Shown in pieces: positions 1 to 13,583 of a stretch of 64,000 nucleotides of DNA (positions are counted from its first letter, which is position 1; every line of letters begins with the position of its first letter). The position numbers were made by a program, and so were the translations under genes. The stretch is taken from the NCBI RefSeq assembly GCF_047496725.1, contig NC_132972.1, positions 9,635,001 through 9,699,000 on the forward strand, given 5' to 3'. The notes under the pieces are model-generated. The model searched no databases and was not told the DNA's origin. It saw nothing but the letters and a program-made list of their open reading frames with translations. The DNA is from Anoplolepis gracilipes. Taxonomy: Eukaryota; Arthropoda; Insecta; Hymenoptera; Formicidae.

Positions 1-1555
1 TCTCTTAGCGAGACTAACTCGACAGTCTGTATACTCGCGGTGCTATCTTTACTCTTTTTCCCCTCACTGGATCTACGAAAATACGTAAAGGTCTCATTCA
101 CACGAAGATCAGAATTTCTGATTGTGCGCGCTTGCGTCATCCAAAATCACTCGCGCGTAAACGAGCCGGAAATCGGTGAATAGAATCTGCTATTAACCAG
201 CTAATGCATTGTCGCCGTCTATTTTCAGATCGCTGCAAATGCGTTTCATATATCGTGCCGGCACAATAACATGGAATTGTGAAGTTGGTACCTCGACGCT
301 AAAATTTGATAGCTCTGATTAAAGCTCCTTTCGAAAACATACAGAATTCTCGATAGTAAATGTGACAAATTAGTCTTGCTTTTTAAATGCAATTTTAATA
401 TTAATTGCGCATAAAAAATTCTATTGATCTGTATAGATCCTTTAAACTTTTCGGAAAAAGAAGCCGAAATTTAAATCGAATTTTAAAATCGGAGTTGATA
501 ATCGCATAATTAATAACACGGATACGAGAGCGCGGATTGACCGTAAAGTTTAAGAGTCCACTTCAATTTCCGGATCACTCGCGGCAATATATACAAGCAA
601 CATCGGGCGTGACTAATGGTTATTAATTCTCGTGTTATGTCTGGCGGGCATAATCTGAGAGAGAATTGACGCAACCGTCAGTGAACACGCGCCAAAAATA
701 TTCTCCCGAGGGGGGAAAAAAGCGCGCGACGATACGCGAGTTATCGGCATCTTCCTTCCTCAAGATCGATCATCGATATTTCGATCGCACTATTTATTTC
801 GCGTCATTCATTCACGCATGCTAATTCGCGCATAGCGTCGAATATATACAAGCGTCTTAATTCGCGTATCGAGCAACGGGACCGATCCGTCCGTTGTGGA
901 AGTCGCTCTCTTTCTCCACCGCGTTTGTCTCGGCTATGTTTATGCCACGCGTCGTCGTCCTCTGGCATCGAACCGGATTTATCCGGTACTCCCGACTCCG
1001 GTGGTGCATCGGCTACTATACTCTCGCGCGACACCTTACTCGACTTGGCAAGATGACTTTTCCTACGATAAATATAGCGACCGCGCCGCGCCGGTACACT
1101 CACGCCGTTCGGCAGTCGATGCCAACAACACACGCTGCGGCGACGCAACGGTGCCGTCAAAGGGGTTGGAGGAGAAAAGGGGAAGTAGTAATCGGCGAGG
1201 TTATTCCTTAAAGGATTGTTATTTCATATCGGCGGCAGAGTTTCCATATTTCCTGCACGCGCAATTATTATTTCCTTTATATACATACATAAATATATAT
1301 GTATATATATATATATATATATATCGTTATAAATATGAAACTATATACACAAAAATGTGCACAAAATATAACAATTGTATACATATATATATTAAATATG
1401 TATATATATAAATATAAAATTCTTTATATATAATCTATAAAACAAATGTATTTTTTAAATATAGCTCGTTATATGAAAAACGAGAGAACAAGTTTTGGTG
1501 TAGTGACGTCAATGATGAGCGATACGCGAAATAATTACTTTAACATTTATCGAAC

Positions 1556-1558
<3 letters not shown>

Positions 1559-1616
<58 letters not shown>

Positions 1617-1640
1617 CCCCTCCCTCTCTCTCTTTCTTTC
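1559..1640. repeat. (CT)n microsatellite
   Basis: Long CT run with few interruptions, ending in C-rich CCCTCCC. Confidence 0.95.
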
Positions 1641-1875
1641 TTCCTCCCTCTCTCGGTCAGCTTTCATATAAAATGGACCAGGAAATATCGCTGTCTGGTT
1701 GGCGTTTCGAGAGCGAACTGGACTCACCAGGGACCGAGTACGCGAAATAGATTTTCCAGTAGGCCTTATCTCTTTATCTGTCGTCTAAGCCGTGCTACGT
1801 TCCTATACGGTGACACATAATTTCCCGCCGAACGGTCGCACCAGCGCCAGCGGGCTTTTCCGCCCTCCTCCTTTT

Positions 1876-1931
<56 letters not shown>
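1876..1931. repeat. (CT)n microsatellite
   Basis: Nearly uninterrupted CT repeat 240 nt after the previous one, same strand sense. Confidence 0.95.
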
Positions 1932-1933
<2 letters not shown>

Positions 1934-2240
1934 ACAATCCCTCGCATGGCTGTGTGTATTATATATCGCGCGTGGTTTTTCATTTTCCCCTTTTCCGGCG
2001 CGTTCTCGACTCGAGGGACCGGGGCTTTGTTCTCAGTCGATCTGTCCGTGAGAAATTTAATTATGCGAGCAAGAAACAGCCTGTGGAAAAGAAAGTTCTA
2101 TGAACGCGACCGGGTCTCGGAATACTCTCGCAAGCACCCTGGCCTTTTTATTTTATCTCTTCAGCAAAATTGCACACTGACATGATGCACCGTAATCGGA
2201 CGGTTTTTTTCGTTCGGGCTCCGGCGGACTTTTCTTGTCT

Positions 2241-2673
2241 CGTTTAAGAAGCAACTGGATGATAAGGAGGATCTGCTATGTCAAAAGTTAATAAATTTAA
2301 TACATTTCATACAGATTCATGAATTTGATTGTGCAAAGTACTTTTAACCTTTTAAAATATAAAATTAATAATTTGTGAGTTGAGATAAAAATTTGGCTGT
2401 AGAATTAAAATTCTTATTTTCATAATTTTTTTTATGTACAATTACTATAAAAAAGTTAGTTTGATGTAAGGTAATATTTATGATTTTGAGATTATATAAA
2501 TTACTTAAAAATCTACTGGGCAAATCTTTAACTAATTAACAAATTAATTATTAATTATATATCTTAAAAGGCTAAAAGTGCTTTGCGCAATCATCAAATT
2601 CATGAGTCTCGAAATGTATTAAATTTATTAATGACTTTTGACGTAGCTGATCCGACCAGTTTCTCTTTAAGCG
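2241..2673. repeat. Large imperfect inverted repeat (foldback, about 430 bp)
   Basis: The two halves are reverse complements with small indels. AATAAATTTAATACATTT at 2290-2307 is matched perfectly by its reverse complement at 2612-2629. Flanking blocks (TCAAAAGT, TTCATGAATTTGAT, GCAAAG, CTTTTAACCTTTTAA-like) also pair. The apex is near 2460 and is very AT-rich. No open frame is inside. A MITE-type foldback element or a hairpin-RNA locus. Confidence 0.8.
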
Positions 2674-2898
2674 GTGGTAACGGTGCAAGATTGTTAATTA
2701 ATTTTCAATTTTACGCGATTCTGCGATCGTGTGACTTTGCTTTACTGGATCCTGCAGCGTAACGTGGTAATTTTCAACCGCATTCAATATATGTACGTGC
2801 GCAAATAATGTGGCGCGTTAATTAAATATTGCCACACATTATGGCTTGGTACTATTTCTCTCCCATAAGAGTATTGCTATATAGTTTGATTTCTATTC

Positions 2899-2903
<5 letters not shown>

Positions 2904-2939
<36 letters not shown>
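2904..2939. repeat. (AT)18 microsatellite
   Basis: Pure alternating AT, 36 nt. Confidence 0.95.
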
Positions 2940-2941
<2 letters not shown>

Positions 2942-4766
2942 TTTCTATACTTCACGTGCATCCACATGCGAATTAGCATTTAATCTCTCTTCTCGCTTGA
3001 TTATACGAACCGAACGGTTGAATAGCCATATTATTCGGTTAAGCTGCATAGCTTCTATAATTCGCATAAATTTGAATTATATTTCAATTAACAATTTTAT
3101 TTAAATCAAATTCGAATTTATTGGATTATACGAATATTAAAATACTATACCGAATTAAGAGAACATTTGAATATGAGTATGTAAACTCAGATTATGAAAT
3201 TTGCTTTTTATTTCTTTAAGAAATTGATTAAGATATTTCCTGAAATACAACATAATTAACTGATGTTAGTAAGATTTTTTTATTCGTACGCTTATTGTTA
3301 TACTGCTTACTAGGAATGTAACAAACAAAGAAAACTGATTAAACCGTCCAGTTATAAAGTATTCCGATCATCCAGGATCGAAAGATAGAGCACCGAGAAT
3401 GGTGGGAATTTTCCATTGCAAAGATAGCATCGCGGTGCGACGCTGTTTATTTTTCAATTGGCAATTTCCGAGAGACTCTGTACATCTTTCCATTTTCAAA
3501 GAGCGAATAACATCCTGTTTTCGCAGGCGATATCGCCTGCTTTGCTTTGACAATAATATCGCGCGTGCGTAGTAAGACGCAGCGTAGTAAGTTGTGCGTT
3601 AAGTATCGCAAATTGTCAGGAGAACACAAAGTCAAGATACTCGAGTTAAGAATTTGAAAGTTGGGGAATATTTTCTGTTAAAGATTTATTTTTCCTTCAA
3701 ATTTTCTCACGTCAAAGAATTTGTCATTAAAATAAAAGTGGTAAATTATGGAACACTGTGTATACAGATTATCTACATAGACGGACGGTAGGAATTGTTA
3801 TTGCTTCCGATAAAAAATCCGTAAATATATGCACTTTATTGTAGCTCGCACACGTTTGATCGATTGTACGCCAATTGACGTCACAATCTAACGCTGTAAC
3901 CGTTGACGTTGTCAGGCGGCCTAATCGAATCTTATCTGTCCGCCCACAATTTTATCTTGTAACACTGTTCGTGAAACCGACATATATCTATGTTATACGA
4001 TTTCTCGCCGCCGTTACACATTCAGGAAGCTAATGGAATTTTCTGAAGTCGGGTGAACGTGCTCGATTTTACCCCAGGGTACAACAAATATTTGCTTTTT
4101 ACTTTCTCTTTTTCCTTATTCCTAGAATCCCACATTATTACATTCTTGTAAGTAATTAGGGGATCCATTTCTTCAAATGCGAAATCACTTAGTAGAAATC
4201 TGATGCTTTGAATGTCTTCCCTAATACTTGATATCTTAACGCCAAATAAACAAATTGATATAAGTAAGGTACATATATATCTTTGATATTCGGCTCAAGT
4301 CGTATAGAACATGATGTAATTCTTTAATTATAGTTACATATATTCTAATTTTCTATATATCTATACATGTTATTTGTTAATTTTAGTCACCTTATTTTCT
4401 ATATTTTATTCTTTATATTATTTTACATTTTTTTAAACTAATTGAGTATCAATGCAGTTTGTTCTACAATTTCAGTTTTTTATCCTGCGTTTTATATTCT
4501 ATTTCGCAATAAATACATTCTTTCACATCCTTAATTTTTCGTATCGTGACGCAATTGTCCATCTCGTTGGAAATCTTCGGTATCCACCCATAGAAAGGCG
4601 TAGTCTTCAATCAGGAAGCGATAAGGGTTCAGGAGAGAGAACGCGAGAGGAAGCCAACGACGCGGTTGTCGGCTTCGCTTACGCCAACGGCGACGCGCAC
4701 TTTCGTCACAAAACGACGCATGTGACGCGGATGTCGTCATCGACGCACCGCTAACCGCGAGTCACA

Positions 4767-4813
4767 CGGTGCATCGCAAACGCGCGCACGTGAGATTTCA
4801 CCGCGATGCACCG
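4767..4813. repeat. 11-bp inverted repeat in CpG-rich segment
   Basis: CGGTGCATCGC at 4767-4777 and GCGATGCACCG at 4803-4813, 25-nt spacer rich in CG. Further GCACCGCTA-type copies lie at 4745 and 4808. Confidence 0.75.
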
Positions 4814-5379
4814 CTATGTGCACCCGGTGGCTGATTTGTCCCGATAATTAAGCGGTTTATGTCGTCAATTTTTACTCCGGGTCTCCAAATTATTCCGCGA
4901 GAGTTCATAATGCTTTCAAAGTTTATTAAGATATTACATCGCATTTATTATCACTGTTATGTATTGCCCATTGTGCTACGTATTATAATATTATATTATT
5001 ACTATTATTACTGCGGTTTTAAATCCGCGACTATGCATTGTGGTGACCGCGAGATTTTTACAATTCGTGATCGCCCATTGTGATAGCACGACACAATCGG
5101 AGCGATAAAAAGATGACGGAAATGTAATGTATGACGCGTAGATCCAACGCTCGTGAGCGATGACGTCGCTCGAAGCTTCCTGTCGACCTGGCATATTTAA
5201 TTGCCAGCTTTCCCGCCATCGTCTGTCAGTTCCCGATTAGGTCTACGTCGCCGATGACGACGGCGCTTAGTTTGACGGTGTAGGAATATTACGTTGGATG
5301 CGGTGCGAGCGCGAATTCGAGCCCGAAACTCGTCCTCACGTAGCTTCTCATGACGTTTCTCGCCCCGTTTTATAGATTG

Positions 5380-5731
5380 AATGTTGGAGCGCGGCCAGCT
5401 GTGCCTGAGGATACGAAATCTCGGATACGTTATTAGTGTAAATCTCTTAATTTTTCGAACGGCGTTTCTTAGATGCTCGTCGGAGAGATCTCGCGTCTCA
5501 CGCCAGTTGTGTCCGCGAGGCGAATCTGTGATTACGGTTCTCGATCGCGTTGAACGACGACGAGATCTATCGTCGACAGACGAGGGATGAAATGTGTAGA
5601 GTCAGCGGGGATCGCGGCGAGAAAAATTTCACGCTATATACAGTTCCTCCTCTGTCGCTCCGTCGATGGCCTGCAAAAAGTACCATAATGTGTCCTCGTA
5701 CTTCACGAAGACGTCGAGGAGACTATTCTCG
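5380..5731 (+). other. Candidate non-coding exon ending at donor CTCG|gtgagt
   Basis: A CpG-rich 350-nt stretch with short overlapping open frames ends in a consensus donor at 5731/5732. No protein family is recognised in any frame. A 5' UTR exon is possible, a chance donor equally so. Confidence 0.18.
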
Positions 5732-7516
5732 GTGAGTCATAAAAGTTACAAAGCTGCATTTCTTTCTCACGCCTCTTCGAGCACCTCGATAAACTATGAA
5801 TGGGAGTATGACTATTGTATTTCTCGCTCTGTGTTATCAGATTAGACCTAATTTATATTACAACAGTTTTGCATCTTTACGAATTGAAACTGTGTGAAAG
5901 CAGTGATCCGTCAATGATTACGACTCCTTCCTGAAATAACGACGTATTTATAAACTGATATGATCATAAGTTACGATAATTTTAACTTATTTGCCTACAC
6001 GTGCGATTCTCTAAAGATCGACTGTCAAACTCTCGTTCTCGGCGATCAGCCTGGTTACCAATATATGTTGGCAGTATTTTACACGCGCTTCCGTTCACGT
6101 GGCGGTACGGCACGCGACGTCACATTGGAAGAGAGAAAGAGATGCACAGTACCTAATAGAACGATCAATCTGCCCGCCTAGATCAAATTTCGTCTGTCTT
6201 GCCGACAGGTTAGAATCGCGAATGAGGATTAAATTAGAAGCGAGATAAAAATAAAACGCCAAAGCGATAATAATGCGATAGCGCCGAGCTTGATACTTGA
6301 AAATTAAATTAACCCGTGTCACATTATCGAGCGATCATGACACGCTCATGACGACTCAAACGATGCTATCTTTCGCACGTATGGAAAAACATGTAATGTC
6401 TCTGATAAATACGCCACGATATAGAACACATAATCGCGTAGCGAAATATAATCAGAAATTATGCAACCCGCAGATGTGCAGATCTGCGTCGCGACAGATA
6501 AGACGTGCGATGACGTCTCCCCAGGTTGCGCGGTAAACATTTTTCCACTCATTAATAAGAGGCGTGCGTTACGAGAGCTTCGAGAAAACCCATAATAACA
6601 TTTTATCACAAAACACTCTCGATTTCATTAAGTTCCATTAAATTCACACGTTCCAAGTCACGCGCGTGTGCCTACGCACAGTCGGAAACTTACAAAAACG
6701 TTTGACGACTCACAGGTGTAAACATATAATATCGTATATATTCTCAGGTGAACTCGAGACCCATTTGGCTGCTCATCTCAACGCACGCGTACACACATAT
6801 ACAAGCATGTATTACTACTACGAGTTTGCGTGCATCGTCTATACTTAGGGTCTCCAAAAATAAAATAATTCCCCAATCGTCTCGTTAGCGATGCTCTAAA
6901 ATTGAAAATCTAGATCGCACACGCATAGCGTGGATTTACTTGGATCCTTGAAGAGTGATCACCGAATTGAGATTCGTGTTAACCTCGTTTTAAAACCATA
7001 GTAATTGTAACGTAAAATCAATTCAGCCTACAGTAATTGATTCGCACATGATAAATGTATTTGTGCGAGTATTGACGTATATTGCGTGCATTTGCGAAAC
7101 ACTTGCGAGTAAAATTTTCAGTGAAATTTTTTAGAGACTGGAAAAATTTCTATTATTATCGCAAAATTCAGATTGTGTTATCGCACATTAACGCATTGTT
7201 TGTTAACTAAATAGATATTTATTAAAATATGAATTAGCCAAATATATATTAATAGTAATAATTTATTGCAATACCGAATCAATATTTTTTAAAAGAGTAC
7301 AGTATAGGAACAATTAAATATAAATTTCGGGAAATCAATATATTAACAAACTAGATTTATGCAAAATATATATTGTAAAAAATAACTAATAACTCTATAT
7401 ATCATAAACTTAAAAATAAGATAAAAATTGAAATTACCTATATGAATTTTAGTAGGAATGTGACATATTAACACAGTAAAATTTTTCAAAAATGTTAGCT
7501 TCTTTCGCTCTATATT

Positions 7517-7547
<31 letters not shown>

Positions 7548-10287
7548 CCCACAAGAATTTAATATTTCACGTCGTATTATAATTCGATATTGCATCATGA
7601 TTTGATATTAATCGCATTGCATTAATCGTACGTGCTTACATTATTCACAGTCGGCGATTTTGTAACCAAACCCCGGTTTTATGCTTCCAATTCGTAACAA
7701 ACGCGAATATAATTTTAACCATCTTCGACCTATGGATTCGATACATGTATAAGCCGGTCGTGCGCGCACACGGGAGGCAGTTACACAATTTGCATGTTTA
7801 CACGTGGCCGTCGAACGTTTGCCCCGAGTAAACGTCGTGAATGCAGACTGCCATTGGGAGGTGGAGGTAGCAGGGAGACGGTAGGGAAACATTTCTCTCC
7901 ACCCTTCGATTTGGCCAATAGCAAATCCCACGTGGTAGTAACACGTGCACACGTTGCGCCGTTTCACGTCGCGTATACGTACAACCTAACGCTGTTATAT
8001 ATGTACCACGCGAGTCTCGTGTGAGTGCATTAAATATCCGCGGGTGCGCAAGATACACCCTTCAAGCTGGGTGCACCTGCACCAGCGCCATCGCTAAGTA
8101 AGAAGTTGCGAATGCGGGAAATTCACGTTGCGAAGACGCGATAAATAATCGGTAAGAAATAACGACGCCGGTTTATATCGGCAGGCGAACAGAGGGCACT
8201 TTCGCGACGAGGGGGAAGGAAGGGTAGGAGATCGATCGATCGATCGATCGCGCAAAGCGAACCACCGCCGCGATACTCTATCGACACATATTTATACACG
8301 GTTCGACGATGCGCGATCCCTTGGATCGCGATAACGCGTTATCACGGATCCACGCGACGGCAATGGGGGCGGGAAAAGGGATGCGGAGGGATGCTGAACA
8401 ATGGCCGCGTGATTAATTGCTCCGAAAGCACCAGAAAGCTAGAAGTGATGGATGTTGTTTCACGCGCGCGCGCCAGATGCCAAGTATAATCGCGCGGATG
8501 CGAGAGAGTGGCCTGATCCGGAAAGATTATCGTGCGGCGGAGAAAGGCTCGCGGGGAACAAAACCGCGCGGAAAAATAAAGTGGTTCGCTTCTCCAGTTA
8601 CTCGTTGAGAAGCCCGAGTTTTTCGTCGTCTAGTATGACGCAGTCGGAATTAGCGACTTCTTATGCAAAGCTGATGCTTAACGAGATTCATCCTTCGTTT
8701 TTATTAATATTCGATTTATCACTTTCATCATTTCATAAATATATTATTATTATATGTGTCCTTACTTAAAAATACCATCGATAAAAAGTTTATATTAATG
8801 AACGAAAATTAAAGAATCATTAGTTAATGTCACCGAGTTTGTGTATATACGTGTGTCTGAAAAATGTTTTGTACATCGTATCTTATATCTATGTAGGGAA
8901 AATTTCTTTGTGAAAACAAAGATAAAGAAGGAGGAAAACAAGAGTTAGAGAAGAAAGTTTAGTTAACGGTCGATACATTTCTGATTTCATCCGAGAAATG
9001 GAAGAAGCCAGAGATAAAAATCCCATGGCGAAAGCTAGCGCTGTTTAAATATTTCTCATAATTCTCGGATTACGAAATAGAAACGCTTTTGATAATGAGT
9101 GTGCGTCTGTATGTGTGTGCGCTTTTGGATCGTCGCTCGTCGTACATTAGCTGGCTTTATGGAAATTTTTATTTCGTGCGCGTCGTGGACACGCAACTGT
9201 GTATTCCATCGATTGTCGTACATGTTATCGCATGTCGTGACGACATCGTGATTAGAAAAACATAAACATTTTCTTCCGGAGCGGACGAAAGAGCCTCAGG
9301 CGAGAATACCGGACACGTTACGAAACACAAATCAGTTAGATATTTACCCAATTCTGAAGTGAAACAAACACGTTTTCGTGAGAACGAGAGTCGACTCTGT
9401 GGCTCGCGATAATGAATAAAATTTCGACGCTGCCGTTTCTATTTCTGGTATCGTGACATCGAAAAAGTCATTGATATGAGAAGATATTGTTAATCATTAA
9501 TTTAAATTCTTATTGACTTCTCACGCGTATCGATTCATTCTATCTGAAATTATCATGCGTGTTATGACTATGAATAGGGTGTTATTAAAAAATTAAAACA
9601 TCTCATTTCGTTGACATAATTCACAAGCTTCGAGCGTATATAAAAATAAGATAAACATCTTGAGGCAATTAATTTAAGGCAAATAAAATTTCTCACAACT
9701 CGAGAAACTGTCGGTTTCTCGCGCGCTCTTAACTTTAGAAAGGATTCAAGAGACTGTCAATTTGCTTAAAATTAAAGTCGACGAAATTCAAATATTCGAC
9801 AAAACATTCAAAAGGCGTTTCTAAAAAATTACATACTTCAACATAAAACGATATATTATTACGAAGACAAATTTACCGAGAGTCCTTGCACAGGATCGAT
9901 ACTATTTAAAAGCTCCAATCTTGGATACTGCCAGACGATATGTTCGTACAAAGACCGGAAATTTCGCGCCGCCTTAATCCAATCGTCGCGCGCCACACGA
10001 TTGTAGACATACCGAAATCATTGTTTATGGTGGTTATTACGGGCCTCTTTAGAGCCGGGCATCGAGTTGCATGTGCGATTGTTGCTGTGTGCGTGCACAT
10101 AATGCACCCACCCCGTGCTTTATGGCATAATATAACGTTAGAAACGAGAGTTGAATTCTCGCCGGTATGCAAAGTGTCCGGTGGTATTTCGAGCGCGGTG
10201 CCGCATTTTTTATATTCCCAGGCGCATAATTCCGCCGACTGCAAACACGGTATTATTAAAGCGGCGGTGAGGAAACCGAGGGGGGGA

Positions 10288-10354
10288 GAGTAGGAAGGAA
10301 GAGGAAGAAGAGGAGGAGGAGGAAGAGGAGGAGGAGGAGGAGGAGGAGGAGAAG
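10288..10354. repeat. (GGA/GAA)n purine-only tract
   Basis: About 65 nt purine-only on the + strand, built of GGA and GAA triplets; potential triplex (H-DNA) former. The opposite strand is open as a Ser/Pro/Leu-rich frame that is not a gene. Confidence 0.9.
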
Positions 10355-12884
10355 GATGGAACCGGGAACGCGCGCGCAAAGGAAGCGCCGATGAAATAGT
10401 CCGAGTGCATCGAAAAGGCAGGAGGAGAAGGGAAGCGGGAAGCGGGAAGCGGGAGCGCGCATCTCGCACATTATCGTTCGACGCACTTCTCGCTGACGCG
10501 CGACGAATTTAATTAATGAAGATCGTGGTCGCGCCGCGTATTAAACGTCTAAGAATGTACGTGACTGACCGAGGGGAAACGAATGATAATTCAGACGGTT
10601 CTCCAGACGGTGTAATGCCATTACGCCATACGATTCTCTACGCAGTTGTACGAATCTAGGTATATCGAGATCGTTTCTTTGTGCTTCTTTGTTATCGCTA
10701 ATTTTGCCTTAAGCTCGAGCGTTATAATATGCACGCGAGATCTATCTAGGTACATATCTATCGCGTTAGAATTAAAATTTATTTCAAAAGCTTCTTAGTC
10801 TTAAGGAACAGCGGCTTTAATATACGGAAAATATAGATCCTTAACATCGATTAGCGTTGTGTATTTACGCGCAAACTCGCAGCCGCATGTTAAACATGTA
10901 ACGGGCGAGGCTGAGTGCGTAAATACGTAATGGGAAGACTGCAGCTAATATAACGGCATCATAAATAAAGTATTAGCGTCAAGCCACAGGCATCTTGTGT
11001 ACGGTTCACTTTTTAGTAATGAAGTTACCGTCTAGTTTCTTTTCCCGAAACTACCGTCCTTGCGAAATCCTAAATAATTCCGAGTTTATAAATAAAGCAA
11101 ACATTGTAGGAAGGATATGACTCAACTGTCTTACGAATGAATTTTAGAGAGAAAAATAAGTTATTATTGATCATTCTGGAGTATCGCGTATCAAATCTGA
11201 AAATAGACAGACAAAAATATGCAGACTGCAGTACTTTATATTTTTACACTTTTGCTCATATAATACTAAATAATTTGCTTTTACGCAGAAATTGCTCCTT
11301 CCGTGATAATTTATTCAAACGTAAACGCTGACGACGAAAATGTCATCGACTTATTTCCGTTCGACGGCAGATACTTGCGAAAGGGTTAACGATAAAATTA
11401 GATTTTGAATAGTTAACGGTACTGTTATTTGCTCGTCCACGGCTATTTGCGCCGTCGAGCATCTGAGCATCTGAGACTTTAAGATATTTTTCATTCAGGA
11501 TCCGCTTGCGTTTTCCTTTGTTTGCACGCCGGCGACTTAAACTTCGTTGCCAATAGGGAGCCAGACGCACAGACGATACACTCTATTTGTTCTCTTTTGA
11601 TTTACGGCGCCTACCTGCCACCTGACCGGCATCTGCATTCAAAAATATATTTTCGCCGGCCGTTCAAATTCCACCTAAGCGCAGTCAACCTTTTAAATTT
11701 TTACCTGCTCATGGGAAACAAGCGACGCCGGCAATCGTACCGTTTATAAAAGTCCAAAGATGGGTGTCCTTCCAGCGAATCCGATAATTAAGCAAGCAGA
11801 CACATTTGCAATAATGTCCAACATGACAGATGATCTTTAAAAATATGTTTACAAGTATTATATTTTCCTTTCCTCGTTTGTCCTTATTTATGTATCGTTC
11901 TGACGGTTTCATTCTTCTCTTTCGTTTGTCGGTTAAGTAAACCTGATAATTAGATAAATAGACATATTGATAAATGGATACAGAGAATTTTTTTAAATAT
12001 ATTTCAGTTGTTTTTTTTTTTATCTTGTTTATGTATCACACCGACTTGGCATTAAAGTTTTCCATTTTTTATTTTGCTTTGTTCGTCGAGTAAAAATTCA
12101 AAATAAGAAATAAAGAATAAATGTATGCTCTTTACTTTTTTGCTCTAGTGACCGTAGAATTTAGTTTTGGAGCATATTAAAGAAAATAAATCGTATTATG
12201 TATATTGTTTTTATATTTTGCTCTCTGTTCGTAGGCTTAAAACATACCTCACTCGCGAAATATGTCGGAGCTATTTATTAGGTGTTTATCCGGATCGGCG
12301 ACGGTGATCGATGGTACGCGTAAAGAGCAGTTGATAATCGCGATTCACGCACAGGTGGCACGTACCTCACCGTATCGATCTTTGTAACGCGTCATTGCTC
12401 AATCGTTGTTTGCCGTCAGAAGTATCGTTCTTCGACAGCGGTTTGTTATTGCTGAGCAGCGCGCGATGACGCACGGTGCTGGAATAAGCCGCGATGAGAG
12501 TGGCGATGTCAGTGTCGCGTTGTCAGTTTGTTCACGCGCATGATCCCGAGCAGGAAAGAAAACACGTCGCGAACGCACGAGAGATGAAGGCGAAAAAAAT
12601 ATTTTCGCACTTTCCAGGCCGTCTGGCCCGGCGCGCCAAATTGCGCATCGAATGCATCGGTTACAAGGCGATGAGTTGTTTAAACTCAACTCGAACTCTC
12701 GTGATTTCGACATCGCCTCGCCAGACAGACATGAAATACGATGTCACCGGGACGTGAAAATTATGCGCAGGAGATGAGCAAATTGCGTCGCAAACAATCC
12801 TATTCTGCGCGTTCAAATTAACATCTTTAGTAGAATGTTAATGAAAACTTTCCACATAATATATATATATATATATATAATATG

Positions 12885-12995
12885 CTATTTTTAAATATAT
12901 ACGTTATTTTATGAAAAAGTGATTTATAATTGAAAGATTCAATTATAAATAATTTTTTCATAAAATAAAACATGTTGACAATTTAAAAATAAAAT
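12885..12995. repeat. Near-perfect 31-bp-arm hairpin with 3-nt loop
   Basis: Arm 12904-12934 and arm 12938-12968 are reverse complements except for two positions, one of which would be a G-U pair in RNA. Pairing resumes further out (TATTTTTAAAT on both sides). It lies beside an (AT)n run at 12858-12880. Confidence 0.85.
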
Positions 12996-13550
12996 TACAC
13001 ACATCATATATTCTGTTAATATAGTATTACAGTATGAATAGTTGTGATGAAATCACATCTTGATATTTTTAAGACTGAATCTCGTTTTACCGAATTAGTT
13101 CAGAAACGGGCGCTCGTGCTCCGAGACCTTTGAAAAGTAGGATATCGCAAATAAGGTGAATTATTCTCGCGTTATTTGCGTCGCTGATAGTTGATCAAAT
13201 ATTTTGCCGTGAAAATGTCGAATGGAAGCGGAGGTCGGTACACCTCTTATACCTACTCGGCGTTCTTTATTTTTACGCGCGCGTGTCTGTCCTAGAAAAC
13301 GAGTACGGCCGGGAAGTCGAAAGCTCGACGATATTTCCAGCTCGGCTTGACGTTGCTGAAACTTGCAGAAAATTACACAGACTCCTTTGTCTATTGCGAG
13401 ACAATTCAGTCGCTTTCGCATTCAAAGCGTGACCAATAGCGAGAAGCGCCGAAACTCCGGAAGATGTGGGTTTTCATCGGAGTTAGCGAATGCGGCGCTC
13501 CATCGGCGAATACAAATCAGGTCATCCTGTATATACTTGTCTCATATACC

Positions 13551-13583
<33 letters not shown>

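Larger units (their letters stand above)
1..12850. other. Non-coding region, no gene recognised (apart from entries above)
   Basis: Alternates CpG-rich patches (0.8-1.2, 4.6-5.7, 7.7-8.6, 10.2-10.5 kb) with AT-rich DNA. No ORF has a recognisable domain, and none shows consistent exon borders with protein-like composition. Small palindromes include CGAGAAAC-TGTCG-GTTTCTCG at 9701-9721 and five ATCG units at 8230-8250. Palindromic CREs TGACGTCA lie at 1504-1511 and 3876-3883. Confidence 0.6.

Noticed and set aside
9906..10486. Overlapping - strand frames rich in Ser, Pro or Leu
   Set aside because: Three frames are open at once over a (GGA)n tract, which is the signature of repeat DNA lacking stops.
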